DNA from: Diphasiastrum complanatum
Taxonomy: Eukaryota; Streptophyta; Lycopodiopsida; Lycopodiales; Lycopodiaceae
Reading direction: 5' to 3'
Assembly (NCBI GenBank): GCA_029204225.1
Contig: CM055094.1
Coordinates: forward strand, 66,486,536 to 66,550,535
Length of the DNA stretch: 64,000 nucleotides
The notes beneath the pieces were generated by a model. That model was not told the origin of the DNA. It made no database searches and saw only the letters and a program-made list of their open reading frames with translations. Of this stretch, positions 33,585 to 45,930 are shown in pieces; position 1 is the stretch's first letter; each line of letters starts with the position of its first letter. Made by a program: the position numbers and the translations under genes.

Positions 33585-34640
33585 TAGAATGCTTCTGTTC
33601 AAGAACTTGTTTTATCAGCCTTCGATAAGATGTATTGGCCATTCACTTCTCTTCCTCAAGAGTTTGTGGACAATCTGCCATGCTCTGTATTGTTCCAGTT
33701 ATGATGAAAGTATGCACACCTTTGCATTCGAGCATCTTGAAGTCTTTAACAATTTTTCGAGTGTACTTTTGTTGGTGAAGATACAACTTGCCACCTTCAA
33801 AGTCTATTTCGATCTACAAGCCTAGATAGATTTTTGCTTCTCCTAGGTCAGCGATCTCAAATATTCCAGAAATGTCTCTTTTGAAATCTGAAATTAATTT
33901 ATCTTTTCTTGAGAAGATAAGCGTGTCATCAACATAAACAACTAGAATGATAATTTCATATTGGACATGTTTGATATAGACATTCGATTCAGCGAATAAA
34001 GGTTCAAAGCCTAAGGAACATAGTGCTTTGTCCTTTCTATACCACTGTCTGGCTATTTGTTTCAGACCATAGATGCTTTTATTCATGTGACATCCGAATT
34101 CTGGATATTCTTGACTTATAAAACCAAGTGGTTGGTCCATGAATAAATCTTCTCTAATTTTGCATGCAAGAAAGCAGTTTTCTTATCCACAATATGGATT
34201 TTGAGATCATGAGCTACTACATAACCAAATAACAAGCGAATTGATGTGTGTTTGAAAACTGGTGAGAAAGTATCAGTGTAGTCGATCCCATATTTCTGTG
34301 AAAAACCTTTCGCAACCAACCTTGCTTTGTATTTGATATTCCCTCCATCAGGAATTGTTTTGATCTTGTAGATCCACTTGCATTTGACTGGTTTTCTTTC
34401 ATCAGGTATAGGTGCAAGTGTCCATACATTGTTCTTATGCATGGATGACATTTTGTCCTCCACTACTTGAATCCAATGATCTTTATCTGGTCCATCAATA
34501 GCTTCTTCGAATGTTTGAGTTTCGTTTGTGAAACCACAAAATTCGATGTCTATATTTGTTGAAGCATCATGACCAAACCTTATTGGTGGTTTTTGTTGTC
34601 TATCAGATCTTCTCACAGTCTGCTGTTGTACAGGTTTCAA
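33585..34640 (-). pseudogene. Copia element 3: reverse transcriptase (broken, 3' end lost)
   Basis: On the minus strand, 34116-34640 has KCKWIYKIKTIPDGGNIKYK, ARLVAKGFSQKYGIDYTDTF and PVFKHTSIRLLFGYVVAHDL. 33814-34140 has NKSIYGLKQIARQWYRK and ILVVYVDDTLIFSRKDK, the YVDD box. 33590-33800 has GGKLYLHQQKYTRKIVKDFK. RNase H is missing. Frameshifts occur near 34130 and 33820. Confidence 0.88.
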
Positions 34641-35130
34641 ATTCTATTCTGCATTTTCGGGTTCGACCTTGTCGTATAGTAAGTTTTGAATTTGTTGAAA
34701 TGTACTCAGCTCCATGATCTGTGTAAATTTGCTTCAACTTGTTGCCTATCTGCCTCGGACCAATTCTACTCAACGAATTTCTCGAAAGCCTCTGACTTTG
34801 TACAAATAAAGTACACTACAACGAACTTGCTAAAGTCATCAATAAACATAATAAAGTATTTTGCATCACCTAAAGATAATACTCCAAATGGTCCACAAAT
34901 ATCTTAATGCACAATTTCCTTATATAAATATCTTTACTGAAAGGTGGTCTAGTCATTTTGCCTTTAAGATAGGATTTGTAGGCAGTTCGAATATCTCGAC
35001 TCTTGATTTCAACTCCTTCGATTCTCTGACTCTCGTTGGCTTGGTACAAGGATTCCATGTTCATGTGACATAGCCTCTTGTGCCACAAAATATCTATCGA
35101 TTCTTGAGTTTGATTCGCTTGTTCGATTCA
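34640..35130 (-). pseudogene. Copia element 3: integrase remnant
   Basis: 34870-35088 reads MWHKRLCHMNMESLYQANES, the pre-integrase HHCC start with the first two His and a damaged CC part. Fragments of the core lie at 34700-34860 in other frames (FDDFSKFVVV-like). Much of the core and the C-terminal domain is deleted. Confidence 0.7.
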
Positions 35131-35209
35131 AGTTCGAATGTTCAAGTGATACAAATTTTCTTCTCTGTTGCCTTTAACAACTAGGTTATCAGAATCTTCA
35201 TCAAACAAT

Positions 35210-35548
35210 TTACAAGAGTCCCTTATGAAGGTTACACATTCCTATGTCGACTATCTTTTCTACGGATAGAAGATCTTTATTAAGAGTAGGGACATAGAGA
35301 ACTTTCTCCAATTTTTTGTCACCCTGATTTGTGTCCAGCCATAAAACACCAGTTCCATTAACTACATGTTTAGAACCGTCTCCAAGTATAATAAATCTTG
35401 AATAATTTGTCTTCTTATACTTAGACAAAATCTGTTTTGTAGAAACAAAATGTGAGGTGGCTCCCAAATCAAGTACTACTTCTCGAATTTTTGAAATTGA
35501 TGAACAACATAGATCAGCACAAACATATGTTGTTGAGTTTCTTGTCAT
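35210..35548 (-). pseudogene. Copia element 3: aspartic protease
   Basis: It reads VLDLGATSHFVSTKQILSKY then FIILGDGSKHVVNGTGVLWL and LEKVLYVPTLNKDLLSVEKI. The active-site motif is D-L-G-A rather than D-S-G-A. The frame is otherwise complete into the pre-integrase region. Confidence 0.8.
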
Positions 35549-35549
35549 C

Positions 35550-36500
35550 CTATCTTTTGCTGCTCTTGAGCATTTTGCTTTGTCTTCGACAAAATTTGAA
35601 TCTGAAGAGTTGCTTCGATTCTGCTCCTTTTTGTTTATGGGATTTTGAAAATAGTCTACTGCTGCATGACCCCGTTTATGATGATGAATGCAATCAATCT
35701 TTGGATTTAACCAACACTTGTCTTCTATATGACTTGATCTTTTGCATCTATTGCAAATCTTCCTATCACAAGAATTTTTCTGTTGTTTTCCAGATTATTG
35801 ACCATTTGTCTTGAATTTGTTTCCATTCTTATTAGACGACTCCCTCTTAAATTTAGACTTCTTTGAAGATTTATTCTTCTGAGTGAATAGAGCATTTTCG
35901 GAATCACGATTATCGTCATAGCGTTCGCAAGCTTCTACTTTCTCTTTGACTCCATCTATTGCCTTTTGAAGTGTCATAGTTGAATCTTTTGCCAGTAAAG
36001 TTCGAGTTGTATGGAATGACCGGAGTAGTGTTCGAAGAAAATAGCTAAGCTGTTTTTTCTTTGAGATTGCATTTTCCATGCCAGAATTTTGCAAAGAAAT
36101 AAACAGATTCTTTATCTTTCATATGAATGTGGTCAGGTTTTTGCCGTCCCATTGTAGGTAAGTTGATTGGTCTTCCAAGAACATTATTTGATTACGAGAT
36201 CGAGTCTCATTCTTGGTTTGCAATTCTTCCCATAAATCTTTCGTGTTTGAAATTGATGTAAGATCTAGCATTATGTTGTCATGCACTGAAGACCCAATAA
36301 TTGCTACAGCTTTGTCATTTCTCAAACTCCATTCTCGAAGTTCTGCCAAGAGTAGTTATTGGCTTTTCTTCTAATGGTTCTACACATTGCCAAAGACCTT
36401 CGCCTTTCAATATGAGTGAAGTCTTTAATTTCTAGATCAAATAATTTGAACCATCTGTCTCCAAGGTCTTACTGATCTTAGACTGAATATTGCTGATCGA
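35550..36500 (-). pseudogene. Copia element 3: gag (broken)
   Basis: 36119-36349 reads LREWSLRNDKAVAIIGSSVH, DLTSISNTKDLWEELQTKNE and SRNQIMFLEDQSTYLQWDGK. 35795-36094 has LRTLLRSFHTTRTLLAKDST then MTLQKAIDGVKEKVEACERY. A damaged zinc knuckle (ICNRCKRSSHIEDKCW-like) can be traced near 35710-35760. Several frame breaks. Confidence 0.78.
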
Positions 36501-36602
36501 CGACATCTTCAAATCTTCTAAAAAAACTCCGAATATGGCTGCTGATTGATGTATGAAGGATTCTGAGAGGGGTGCAAGAATACACTGTATCAGCTCTGAT
36601 AT

Positions 36603-36614
36603 GTTCTGATACCA
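36603..36614 (-). promoter_or_regulatory. primer-binding site of Copia element 3
   Basis: On the minus strand it reads TGGTATCAGAAC, matching the initiator-Met complement for ten bases. A second TATCAGAGC lies 9 bp further in (about 36590). Confidence 0.7.
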
Positions 36615-36838
36615 CTGTAGGAAAAAAAGTAAAAGTTCCTCCTCAGAGAACACGATGAAGGTTTGAATAAATCAAACTAATATTATTGTCTTCAATCGGG
36701 TCTGATTTTGGTCTATGTACTAATAGAACAGTTTTTACCTTGATTGATTAAAGCATGCGAAATTAAGAGATATATCGCATGAGTATTATAGACAATTTTT
36801 GAAAATAAAAACTAATTGATCAAAAATGAATTTTAACT
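36615..36838 (-). repeat. LTR end of Copia element 3, left arm of an inverted LTR pair
   Basis: Begins CTGTAGGAAAAAAAGTAAAA and contains CTGATTTTGGTCTATGTACT and ATAGAACAGTTTTTACCTTG. It is the reverse complement, with scattered mismatches, of 37205-37438. Confidence 0.8.
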
Positions 36839-37015
36839 CGAAAGATTCGCGAACAGGTTCTTGTTGAAACTCGAAAGATTTGCGAAAAGTATTTTGTCGT
36901 GAACAATTCGTGAAACACAAAGCAGTCACGAAAAGACAAACTGTTGCAAACAATTCACGAAACATGGAGCTGTCATGAAGAGACAAACTATCGCGAACAA
37001 TTCACAAACAGAAAT
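36839..37015. repeat. short tandem units (about 47 bp) between the LTR arms
   Basis: GAACAATTCGTGAAACACAA, AACAATTCACGAAACATGGA and GAACAATTCACAAACAG recur at about 36900, 36950 and 36995. Each is preceded by AGACAAACT(G/A)T in the later copies. Confidence 0.6.
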
Positions 37016-37204
37016 TATTCGAGTCTGAAACATAGCATTTACTTGAATATCAATCATCTTAGCGGTTAACTTTACTGTTACAAAATTAAAAGGCCAAAAG
37101 ACATGTCCTGTAGCAATATAAATACATGTGCACTACTTCTTGTAACTCAATCAGAGAGACACAACAAAGAAATAAGACAAAAAGAGATGTATATTGATAA
37201 TTTA

Positions 37205-37438
37205 GATTCAAAATTATAAAAATTCATTTTTGATCGATTGTGTCTGATTGTTAAAAATTGTCTATAATACTCACGCAATATATTTCTTAATTCCGCATGT
37301 TTTATTTAATCAAGGTAAAAACTGTTCTATTAGTACATAGATCAGAATTAGACCCGATTGAAGACACTAATATTAGATTGATTTATTCAAACTTTCATCG
37401 TGTTCTATGAGGAAGAATTATTACTATTTTTCCTACAT
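37205..37438 (+). repeat. second LTR end, right arm of the inverted pair
   Basis: Ends ...TATTTTTCCTACATG. A TATAAATA at about 37117 lies in the promoter position for a plus-strand LTR. It is therefore probably a head-to-head LTR from a second element copy whose interior is lost. Confidence 0.7.
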
Positions 37439-37680
37439 GCTCAACCAAATTGCTTCCTATGTAGTTGAGCAAAAAGCTTTGTACTCGGCTTCCATCGAGA
37501 TAGGATATTCCACTAGATTGTTGGCGTGGCTTAACTCTGTTGAGAAAAGGCCGAAAAAATCACTTAGAGCAACTATTTCTAGTTTCTTACTTGACCAAGA
37601 AAATGTATTATTGACAAAGTGTAAAACATAACCAATGGTGGATCTCTTATCATCAATGTTAGATTTTAGCAATTTTCACA
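37439..37680 (-). pseudogene. Copia RNase H fragment with antisense Gypsy-gag insert
   Basis: On the minus strand it reads IDDKRSTIGYVLHFVNNTFS then WSSKKLEIVALS and, after a foreign stretch, MEAEYKAFCSTT. The uninterrupted form is at 13906-14130. The foreign stretch, about 37499-37568, matches in plus orientation the Gypsy gag at 42311-42380 (IGYSTRLLAGLNYVEKKPKE). Confidence 0.8.
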
Positions 37681-38190
37681 TGGTTTAGGCAATTGTTTGG
37701 TATCTATGTAGATCCACACGTGTGAAATAACACTTGTAATATTCAGATCCATTTTACTTAGATTTTATTTGAGTCAAATATGGAATCTCCTAAATTGTAG
37801 GAGTTATCTCCTAGATTGTAGGAATTTAGAAGGTCAACACAAACCACCGATGGATGATGTGGCAAATTAGATAGATCTTATCCAAAGTGGATATGGATGA
37901 GTACAATGAGCTGTCCCACACGTGCTAGAAGTAGCCTAGAGAGAGATTATCATGATTGTGTACTTGATCCATGATGGATCCGTTGTGAAGCTTAATCTTG
38001 AGAAACATTGGTTTGTGAGCAATCATTGTGTTTTCACTCTCTTAAGCTAATTCTTTGTGAATGAATGTTTTGTATTTCCTAAGTAAACTAATTTTCTTTC
38101 AGCAGGTCGTACAATGATAGTACTTCACATGTGTGAAGCCATTTGATCATCATTTTTTTTTATTGTTCTTGTTTGGATCACTAGGAGAAT
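37681..38190. other. non-coding, LTR-like character
   Basis: It contains CACACGTGTGAAATAAC and later ACATGTGTGAAGCC. These resemble the CACACGTGTGAAAAG palindrome in the gag-only element's LTR. No pair or boundary was found. Confidence 0.3.
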
Positions 38191-38193
38191 CAA

Positions 38194-38452
38194 ATATGGA
38201 GAGTCACTGATCTGCCAAAGGACCAAAACCCAATTCCATGCAAATGGATATTCAAGACGAAGTACAACGTTGAAGGAAGGCTAAATCGCTACAAGGCCAG
38301 GCTAGTCGCCAAAGGCTTTTCTCAGATTTCAGACCTGGATTTCAAAAACCTTCAACCCAGTTGTCAAACATGTTTCGATCTGCCTCCTCCTCTCCTTTGC
38401 AGCCGTAGTAGATCTTGAAGTCCACCCACACCATGCCCATGTACACGATGTA
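38194..38452 (+). pseudogene. Copia reverse transcriptase N-terminal fragment
   Basis: It reads IWRVTDLPKDQNPIPCKWIF, KTKYNVEGRLNRYKARLVAK, GFSQ. After a frameshift near 38345 it continues FNPVVKHVSICLLLSFAAVV and DLEVHPHHAH. It stops before the YVDD region. Confidence 0.8.
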
Positions 38453-40049
38453 AGTATGCACTACGATGAGAGCGACATATTACTATATCACATGTTTGCA
38501 TGTATGGACAGATTGAGAGAGAGCCATTATTTGTGCGGCCCGAAGTCAGTTCTTCAGTGAGTTCTGATTTGCGAAGCACTTTGCATTGCTAAAAAAAATT
38601 GCATGCACCCTATGCTTATCATGTATGTGTTTGGTGGTCTTACGAGACATGATGCTTATTATGTATGTGCTTGGTGGTCTTACAAGACATGATGCAGAGT
38701 GTGGATGAGAGTAAGAGCATAGGTGATCAGGTTAGTATTGTTCTTGACAAAAGACAAAAAGACAGTTTGCTTGTAGAATGAAGAGTGTTGGGCAAAAAAC
38801 TAGTACTTTTGGCTATAATAGAATTTGCGGACAGGCTGAGAAATTGTGGAGAGGCAGATAAATCAAATTGTAGGACTCGCGAATTTTAACAGGGAGTGCT
38901 TCTATCAAAATATTGATTTTTTTATATTTTTGAAAAAAAAATTGTACTATTAAAATTTGCGGGTGGAACAGAGAATTCGTACTCATTAAAGACAATTTCG
39001 TAGGCTAGATGATGATGTTTGATATAGAGGTTTTACTGACAAATAGTAAATATGGAAAAAAATATGACTTTTTGACTGGAAAACAGGCAAAATCTCTGAG
39101 ATAGAATTCGTGGAGCTGTTGGAGGATTGATCTTGATTAGATCTAATCTCAATGAAGTCGACGAATTCTAGGACAAAGATTTGGGTGAGAAATAAGGGAT
39201 TTTGACAGTATATCAGGCTGTTTTCTCAGAATCTGATCGTGGTCAAAATTTGTGGAGGTGATAAAATGAAAATCAGGGTCTGTTAGGGTTGTAGATAGAT
39301 TGGCGAATTTTGATATACCTGTTTGGTTCGTAAAAAGGTCACTTGGGTTACTTCTTTTCAAAGAAAATGCCCAAGTTGACTCTTTTGTTGCTTCCCCCCG
39401 GCTTGATAAGTTGCTTCGCAGCTCATGTAGGACCTGGAGAGAAGACTCATGCTGTGGGTGGAAGATAGAAAGCAGGCAAACAAGCAAACACACAACACGG
39501 AGGTGAAAAAACAAAAGAAAAAGAAGCTAGGTAAAAAATGCTTAAAAAGCGACAATGGCGCCAATGTTGGAAGTAAATATGATTTGTATATGTTGGCTAG
39601 ATCTATTCACAATGCGGTGTAGTAAAGAGAGGATCGTCCACTTTCTAAGCGTGCTTTGTCTGGTTTGCATGATTGCTTGTGATACAAGGAGCTAATGGCT
39701 CGAGAAGAAACCTTTCTTTTGAAGGCTGATACCATCAAAGAAAGAGGACTATAGAATTTGTGGGGTGGATTCGCAGTTCAAGTACTCGCACGTGAATGGC
39801 AACAAAACGACTTGATGTTTGCAAATGATGGATGACTAGCCTATTTTTTGGGTTAGTTTCGTTTGCGACAACGCCTGCCAAATGCAAGCAGGAAGTCAAA
39901 AGTTGGAAAGGGCAATTTCAGAGGAGATCTTCTATGGAACAGTCGGTCTTCCTTTGGGATGGCTACCTTCGGAGCTGAAGCTCATTGAGCATGGGTGATA
40001 TCCAGTGTCAATTGAGTTTTTCCTCAAAAGGGAAAAGGCTAGGATCCTC
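38453..40049. other. mostly non-coding; 40-bp duplication and Asp-type primer-site-like motif
   Basis: At about 38612-38694 a block ATGCTTAT(C/T)ATGTATGTG(T/C)TTGGTGGTCTTAC occurs twice in tandem, period 40 bp. Near 39552-39566 the minus strand reads TTGGCGCCATTGTCGC, which resembles a tRNA-Asp primer-binding site of Gypsy elements, but no LTR edge was found. No gene is supported. Confidence 0.4.
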
Positions 40050-40277
40050 TTCAGAGATCGACAACAAGTTAGATCTTGATACAATAGAGAGCCATCCTAG
40101 CTCTCTTCTTATACTTTTATACTTCTTGAAGGACTTGAGGCTCCTCCTCAATCCCAAGTACATTGTCCATCACATCTTGGAGTATCAAGATTGACTCCAT
40201 TCTAACCTTCCAAATAAAATAGTTGGAGGTAGATAGTCTTCAATAAAGTTTAATAGAAAAGAAACCTTAGATGCCAT
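40050..40277 (-). pseudogene. Copia gag N-terminal fragment
   Basis: It starts MASKVSFL at 40277. In neighbouring frames it continues FIWKVRMESILILQDVMDNV then LGIEEEPQVLQEV. This parallels the start of the gag-only element's Gag (MASN..., WKVRMESLLELNELMDIV, IEERPLTLQEQ). At least one frameshift; it is cut off at about 40050. Confidence 0.6.
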
Positions 40278-40921
<644 letters not shown>

Positions 40922-41629
40922 AGTCAGTTTCTATAAGCTTGAGCGTTCTTTTCCTCTATCATCTTTTACAACATTACTTCTTATCAATTGAGCAAATACA
41001 CTCTGTATGATCTGTAATTGTTTGTGATACTTCTCTGTCTGTGTCACACATATTTCTCATGTCTTATTGAATTTCAGTTACTCTAACATGGATTTTCAAG
41101 CGTCACCAGAAAGCGACAATTCTAACTAATGTGTGTAGGGAATCAGCCGAAGCTGTTAAGCATAACCATAAGCAGAAGTTCTTTCAATTCTGAATGAACT
41201 GTGTTCAGATAATGAACTTGTTTGATGCTCTGTTCTGTTTGCTTCCTGTGATAAGAACTAATTCACTGTATTCGATAAAAAGGAACAATTCTATTTGATG
41301 AATCTATTTGCTAGTTGTTGTCTGATCTGATTGGTTACTGTTATCCGAAGAGCCTGAAAGATAAAGTAATCTTTATAATCACAGACCTTGATCAAATCAT
41401 TTCACCATTGGTGTTCCTGGATGCCAATTTATCCAAATATCTTTGGATAACCAGATATGTCGCTGTAGTATTCATTGTCAATATTACACATCACATTTCA
41501 TTTACCATCTTATATACACTTATTATACAAAAGACGAGATTATTCTCTCTCTTGGGGAACGATCAAACCTTTTATACTACTTAATTCATTGATTTTGTGG
41601 AAATCTATAACGACTAGGCCACCACATAA

Positions 41630-41650
41630 TTTGGCGTCGTTGCTGGAGAG
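41630..41650 (+). promoter_or_regulatory. primer-binding site of a Gypsy element
   Basis: TTTGGCGTCGTTGCTGGAG resembles the TGGCGCCGTTGCCGG site (tRNA-Asp type) of plant Gypsy elements. It follows ...CCACCACATAA, the likely LTR end, and precedes the gag at 41715. Confidence 0.65.
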
Positions 41651-41714
41651 ATAAATTTCATCTTTTGTGATATTTTTAAGTGTAATACGTCTACGAATCT
41701 TTCTCATGTAATGC

Positions 41715-42600
41715 ATGCCAAGAACATACTCTCAAGCAACTATTGAACAAAAACGTTTAGAGCGTGCACAACGATTAGAAGCATATAGAAAATCTAGAGA
41801 CTTGTATTTGCAAAATTTGCACCAATTAGAGCAAGATTAACACCAGAAGCGTTTAACGATCTTCTAAACGCTACTACAACATTTGTAGATTCATTTGAGA
41901 AAATATTCTACAGATTCATCAGAATCAGATTCGTCTGATTCCACTTCCGAACCAAGTTTAGAATCAAATCTTTCAAAACCATCATTTGAACATAGCCTGG
42001 ATCCTGAATCTCCTAGTCTCCAAGTCCACCTAGTTTACCACCTGATAATATGGCTAACCCAGCACCACACACATCTACAAAAATCAGATACGATTTCTTT
42101 AAGGGATCATCATCTGAAGATGCGGACAATTATTTGTCTCGATTTGAATCTATTACTATAACAAATAAAGAACATACAGACGAGGACAAAATTAGAATTT
42201 TGCCAAGTCTTCTGTGGAAGCAAGCCAGGATTTGGTACAGTCAATTTGTACCGAAAATGATTGATACTTGGAACGCTTTAAAAGCAGCATTCCTTAAGCA
42301 GTTTAGACAGATAGGATACTCCACTAGATTGTTGGCTGGACTTAATTATGTTGAGAAGAAACCGAAGGAATCACTTAGAAAATATACTCGTAGAGTTAAG
42401 AATTTAATAGGAAAGTTAGGGGCCCAGTATCCGGTTCCTATGCAAAATGAATGGTTCTTGGGTGGCTTCCCTAAGAAAATGGATCGTTATTGTTGACAAG
42501 GATTGATGACTTCTTTGGAAGATGTCATTGCTTCTGCCGAAAATTACAAAACTTCTCGAATTTCTCGTAGACAGAGAAATGAAAGAAAAGCGCTACTATG
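41715..42600 (+). pseudogene. Gypsy gag (broken)
   Basis: It starts MPRTYSQATIEQKRLERAQR at 41715 and stops at about 41838. It resumes in 42050-42496 with KIRYDFFKGSSSEDADNYLS, RILPSLLWKQARIWYSQFVP, WNALKAAFLKQFRQIGYSTR and MQNEWFLGGFPKKMDRY, the retrotransposon Gag core. After one stop it continues GLMTSLEDVIASAENYKTSR. No zinc knuckle, protease or RT follows, so the element is truncated. Gag packages RNA in the particle. Pieces of this same gag occur inverted at 9770-10000 and inside a Copia fragment at 37499. Confidence 0.82.
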
Positions 42601-43571
42601 ACTAATTTTCGATACTATTCACATTTTATCCAGTTTTTAGAAAACTCGTCATCTTTGGTCCGATAATTTCCACCGAAGTTTGCGAAATTTGCGACACTTG
42701 CACCTTTGCATTCTTCGCCCATGTGTTGTAATGAAAGTCGTGACACTGTTCACATTTCATCCAACCGACACTTTGTTGTTAGTCTATCACCTTCGAAAAA
42801 TGTGTGAAAAAGCCGACACCTTCGCTTCATCATTGTCTCTATCTTCCTTGCGAAAAAACCGACACCATTTTGGAATATGGTATTTTAAGTAAATTCACCA
42901 TTTTTGGGAACACGGAAATTGCGACACTTCAACCTTCGCATTTCTCGGGATTTACCTTCGTTCCATCTTTGACCTTCGGGAAATTTGCGAAAAAAATATA
43001 ATATTTCGATAGCATGTTGCATATTATTTTGTTACTTACCTTTGTTTTCCATCATGTTTTCATGTCAACAACACATTGGAAATATGCAAAAAAAAACCCA
43101 ACAAAGTTTGCATTTTTCGCCGATATATTTTTTCGCTCATATATTTTTTTTCGCTCATACATTTTTTCGCCATACATTGTAACAAAGAAAGCGATAGTCT
43201 TTGCTACCAATATCATATACATTGTTTCATACATTGTGTATATTCTTTATTTTCGCAGTTCAATACTCACAAATACCAAGTTAAACTTTTGTGAACTAAG
43301 CGAAGCATTTGTGTATTTTGTTTATTTTTCATTTATTTATTTATTTTTGTTTTTAGGACTAGATACTTTATTGTTGAGTCTGTACCTTCAAAACAAAGGA
43401 CAAGCTTTCATTAAATATTTGTCTAATCTATCGATACATCATCAATATACCAAAAACCTCAAACACTTTTGTTTTTTTGCCACCCCTTTTCCATCACTCT
43501 TGCTCTCTGATTTTGTAATTTTTTACGATCAAGCTCTCTTCCACCATCGTGAGTTTACCATTACGAGTGTC
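42601..43571. other. non-coding with repeated GCGAAAAA-type motifs
   Basis: Between 42640 and 42990 strings such as GTGAAAAAGCCGACACC, GCGAAAAAACCGACACC and TTTGCGACACTT recur irregularly. Similar strings lie in the LTRs of Copia element 1 (about 1858 and 7270). No gene is supported. Confidence 0.4.
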
Positions 43572-45265
43572 ATGGCGATTGTGTTCAAAACACACCCAAA
43601 ACTAGTCTTACCGGTTTTACAACCATTAGCTATATGAGCATTGATTGAAGGACTTCTTCAATTTGATCCATTAATAATCCTTACGGATGTGTGCCATGAG
43701 CTGATCTGAAATCTGAACGAGACAGAGGAAGGACATATTTCCACCACTGTCTGGAATTAAGAGATCATTATTACAGAAGGATTTTACTATCGTGCCTTAG
43801 GTTTGTCTATGGATGATAGTATGCCTATTATAAAGCCCGACTTCATCACTGAGAGCGAAGATTTTCAGAAAGAATCTTATCTCGAGAAAAGGGAATATAA
43901 GCTCTCTTATATCAGAGACCCCAATCTCAAAAGCTTTGTGCGATTTGCTCTTGCTTCTATATTCTTATCGGAGTAAGAGTATACCATTTCTAACACAAAT
44001 ATGGAATACCTGCTGAGAGCCTTGAATGGAGAATCCATTGCCTTCAGACATATTGCTTTTAAGCAATTATGTAAATTAGTAAAGATTAATCAGTTTTCTA
44101 GGCTTGGTTTGTAGTTTGGTATTCTATGTATGCATGCCAATGTGTTAACTGTTTAGGAAGATATCATAATTGAACCGGTGCTGCCAAAGTTAGCCCCTTC
44201 AGTTGAGCTAAAGCACAAATGCAAGCATTAGAGGTAACCGCAATAGAGATGGCATCATCATCATCAAGCCAACATCAAGGGAGCTCGGTGAGGATGTCCT
44301 CTCCGTCATCACAATATAAGTCGCCTTCCAATACAGAGAAAAGTCGAGAAGCTGATGAAGAAACAAAAAATGTTGCTGAGCAGGAGCAGAATATCCAGCA
44401 GGAGCCAACACAAATTTCTGATATCCGGCAGGAAAGTGAAAGTGATGCCAAGGCACCAATCCTCGATGAAGAATTATATTTGAAGACTTTTGGTACATTG
44501 CTGTCAGATACATAGGTAGCCATTCAACATTTTGTCAGCCTAGAGAAAGTCTCAAGAAAGTTCGGATCAAAATATGATTTCATTCAAATAGACCTAATCC
44601 ATAAGAATAAAGAGCTGGAAGAAATCAAGGCTGAATTATCACAGAAGAGCGAAGAGCTTGAAGCAGCTCATGCAAAGTTGATCAGGAAAGATGTAGCCCT
44701 CGAAGAAACAAAAGGTAGACAGGATGCTACGCTGGAGGGCAGGAGGAAAGACATGTACGAGCTACTTTGTAGAGTAGTAACGAGGAGCTGAGCGACAAAC
44801 CCAACAATGCCATTACTGACAAGGAGAGATTCGAAGCAAATCAAAGACAGCTCCAGGATTCTATTGTCCAGTTCAGAATTCTACAGACATGCTGAGGAAA
44901 GGCAATAAAATCTATAAGAAACAGGCTGAAGAGACAATTCTATGGCGAATAAGCATCGAAGTGACATTGGGAGCCTATGTATCTCATGGGAAATACATGA
45001 TTGACCCAACAACTTGGAAAGGCATACAAGAAAGAATTATTCAGACCTTTCAGCTGCAATATTTGCAACCCTAGACGGTGCATATGAGAAATTGAAAGAA
45101 GAACTGGAAGAGACTAAGTTTCAATCAAGTCAAATCCAAAATTTTGAAGATGAAGAATCTATCTAGCTCCAGGACCAATCTATGCAGATGGATGAGCCAG
45201 CCAAAGATATATTAGAGAAGGCCATCCAGACGAATATTGTTTTTAAGCAAATCTAGAAAGATCAA
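43572..45265 (+). pseudogene. degenerate unrecognised ORF with coiled-coil tail
   Basis: A trail of plus-strand frames starts MAIVFKTHPKLVLPVLQPLA. It continues through ALIEGLLQFDPLIILTDVCH, MDDSMPIIKPDFITESEDFQ, KREYKLSYIRDPNLKSFVRF and a Ser-rich/acidic part (44219-44515). A heptad-like coiled coil follows near 44600-44720 (KELEEIKAELSQKSEELEAA). It ends near 45230 with PAKDILEKAIQTNIVFKQI. At least six stops or frameshifts. I do not recognise the family. Its place after a Gypsy gag and before a GGTCCTC array suggests an element-associated protein. Confidence 0.45.
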
Positions 45266-45930
45266 GAGGTGCTGAGTTCTACAGTCCTGTACGGTCCTCT
45301 CTGCGGTCCCTCTGTGACCTATGCGATCCTCCTGCGGTCCTTTGCGTCCTCTGCAGTCCTCTGCGACCTCTACGATCTCTGCAGTCCTCTATGGTCCCTA
45401 TGTGGTCCTCTGCGACCTCTACGGCCCTCTACGATCCTCTGCGACCTCTGTGGTCTCTAATGCGGTCCCTTTGTGGACCTCTGCGGTCCTCCTGCCGCGG
45501 TGGGAGGTTTTGAGTTCTACGATCCTCTGCGGTCCTCTACGACCCTCTACGGTCCTCTACGGTCCTCTGTGACCCTCTACGGTCCCTCTACAGTCCACCC
45601 GCCGCGGTGGGTGGAGCCTCCAAAATTACGATCCTCCTCTATGACCTCTACAGTCCACTGTGGTCCCTCTACGGTCCGCTGCGGTCCTATGCGGTCCCTC
45701 TACGATCCTATGCGGTCCTGTGCGGTCCCTCTATGGGCCTATGCGGTCCTGTGCGGTCCCTAATGCGTTCCCTCTCTGGAACTCTGTGGTCCTCTCGCCA
45801 AGGCGGGAGGTTCTGACTTCTATGGTCCTTTGCGGTCCCTTTGTGGTCTTCTGAGGTCCCTCTGTGGTCCTCTGCGGTCCTTCTGGCGTCCCTCTGCGGT
45901 CCGTGATGCGGCCCTCTGCGGTCCCTAATG
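45266..45930. repeat. GGTCCTCTGCG-type array with GC palindromes (opposite orientation to 20-24 kb)
   Basis: Units GGTCCTCTGCGGTCC and GGTCCCTCTACGGTCC, with palindrome cores at about 45490, 45600 and 45793 (CCTGCCGCGGTGGGAGG and similar). Same family as 19939-24010 in reverse complement. Confidence 0.9.

Noticed and set aside
39552-39566. Gypsy-type primer-binding site on the minus strand
   Set aside because: The motif TTGGCGCCATTGTCGC is good, but no LTR edge or gag follows in that orientation; noted only within the surrounding region.
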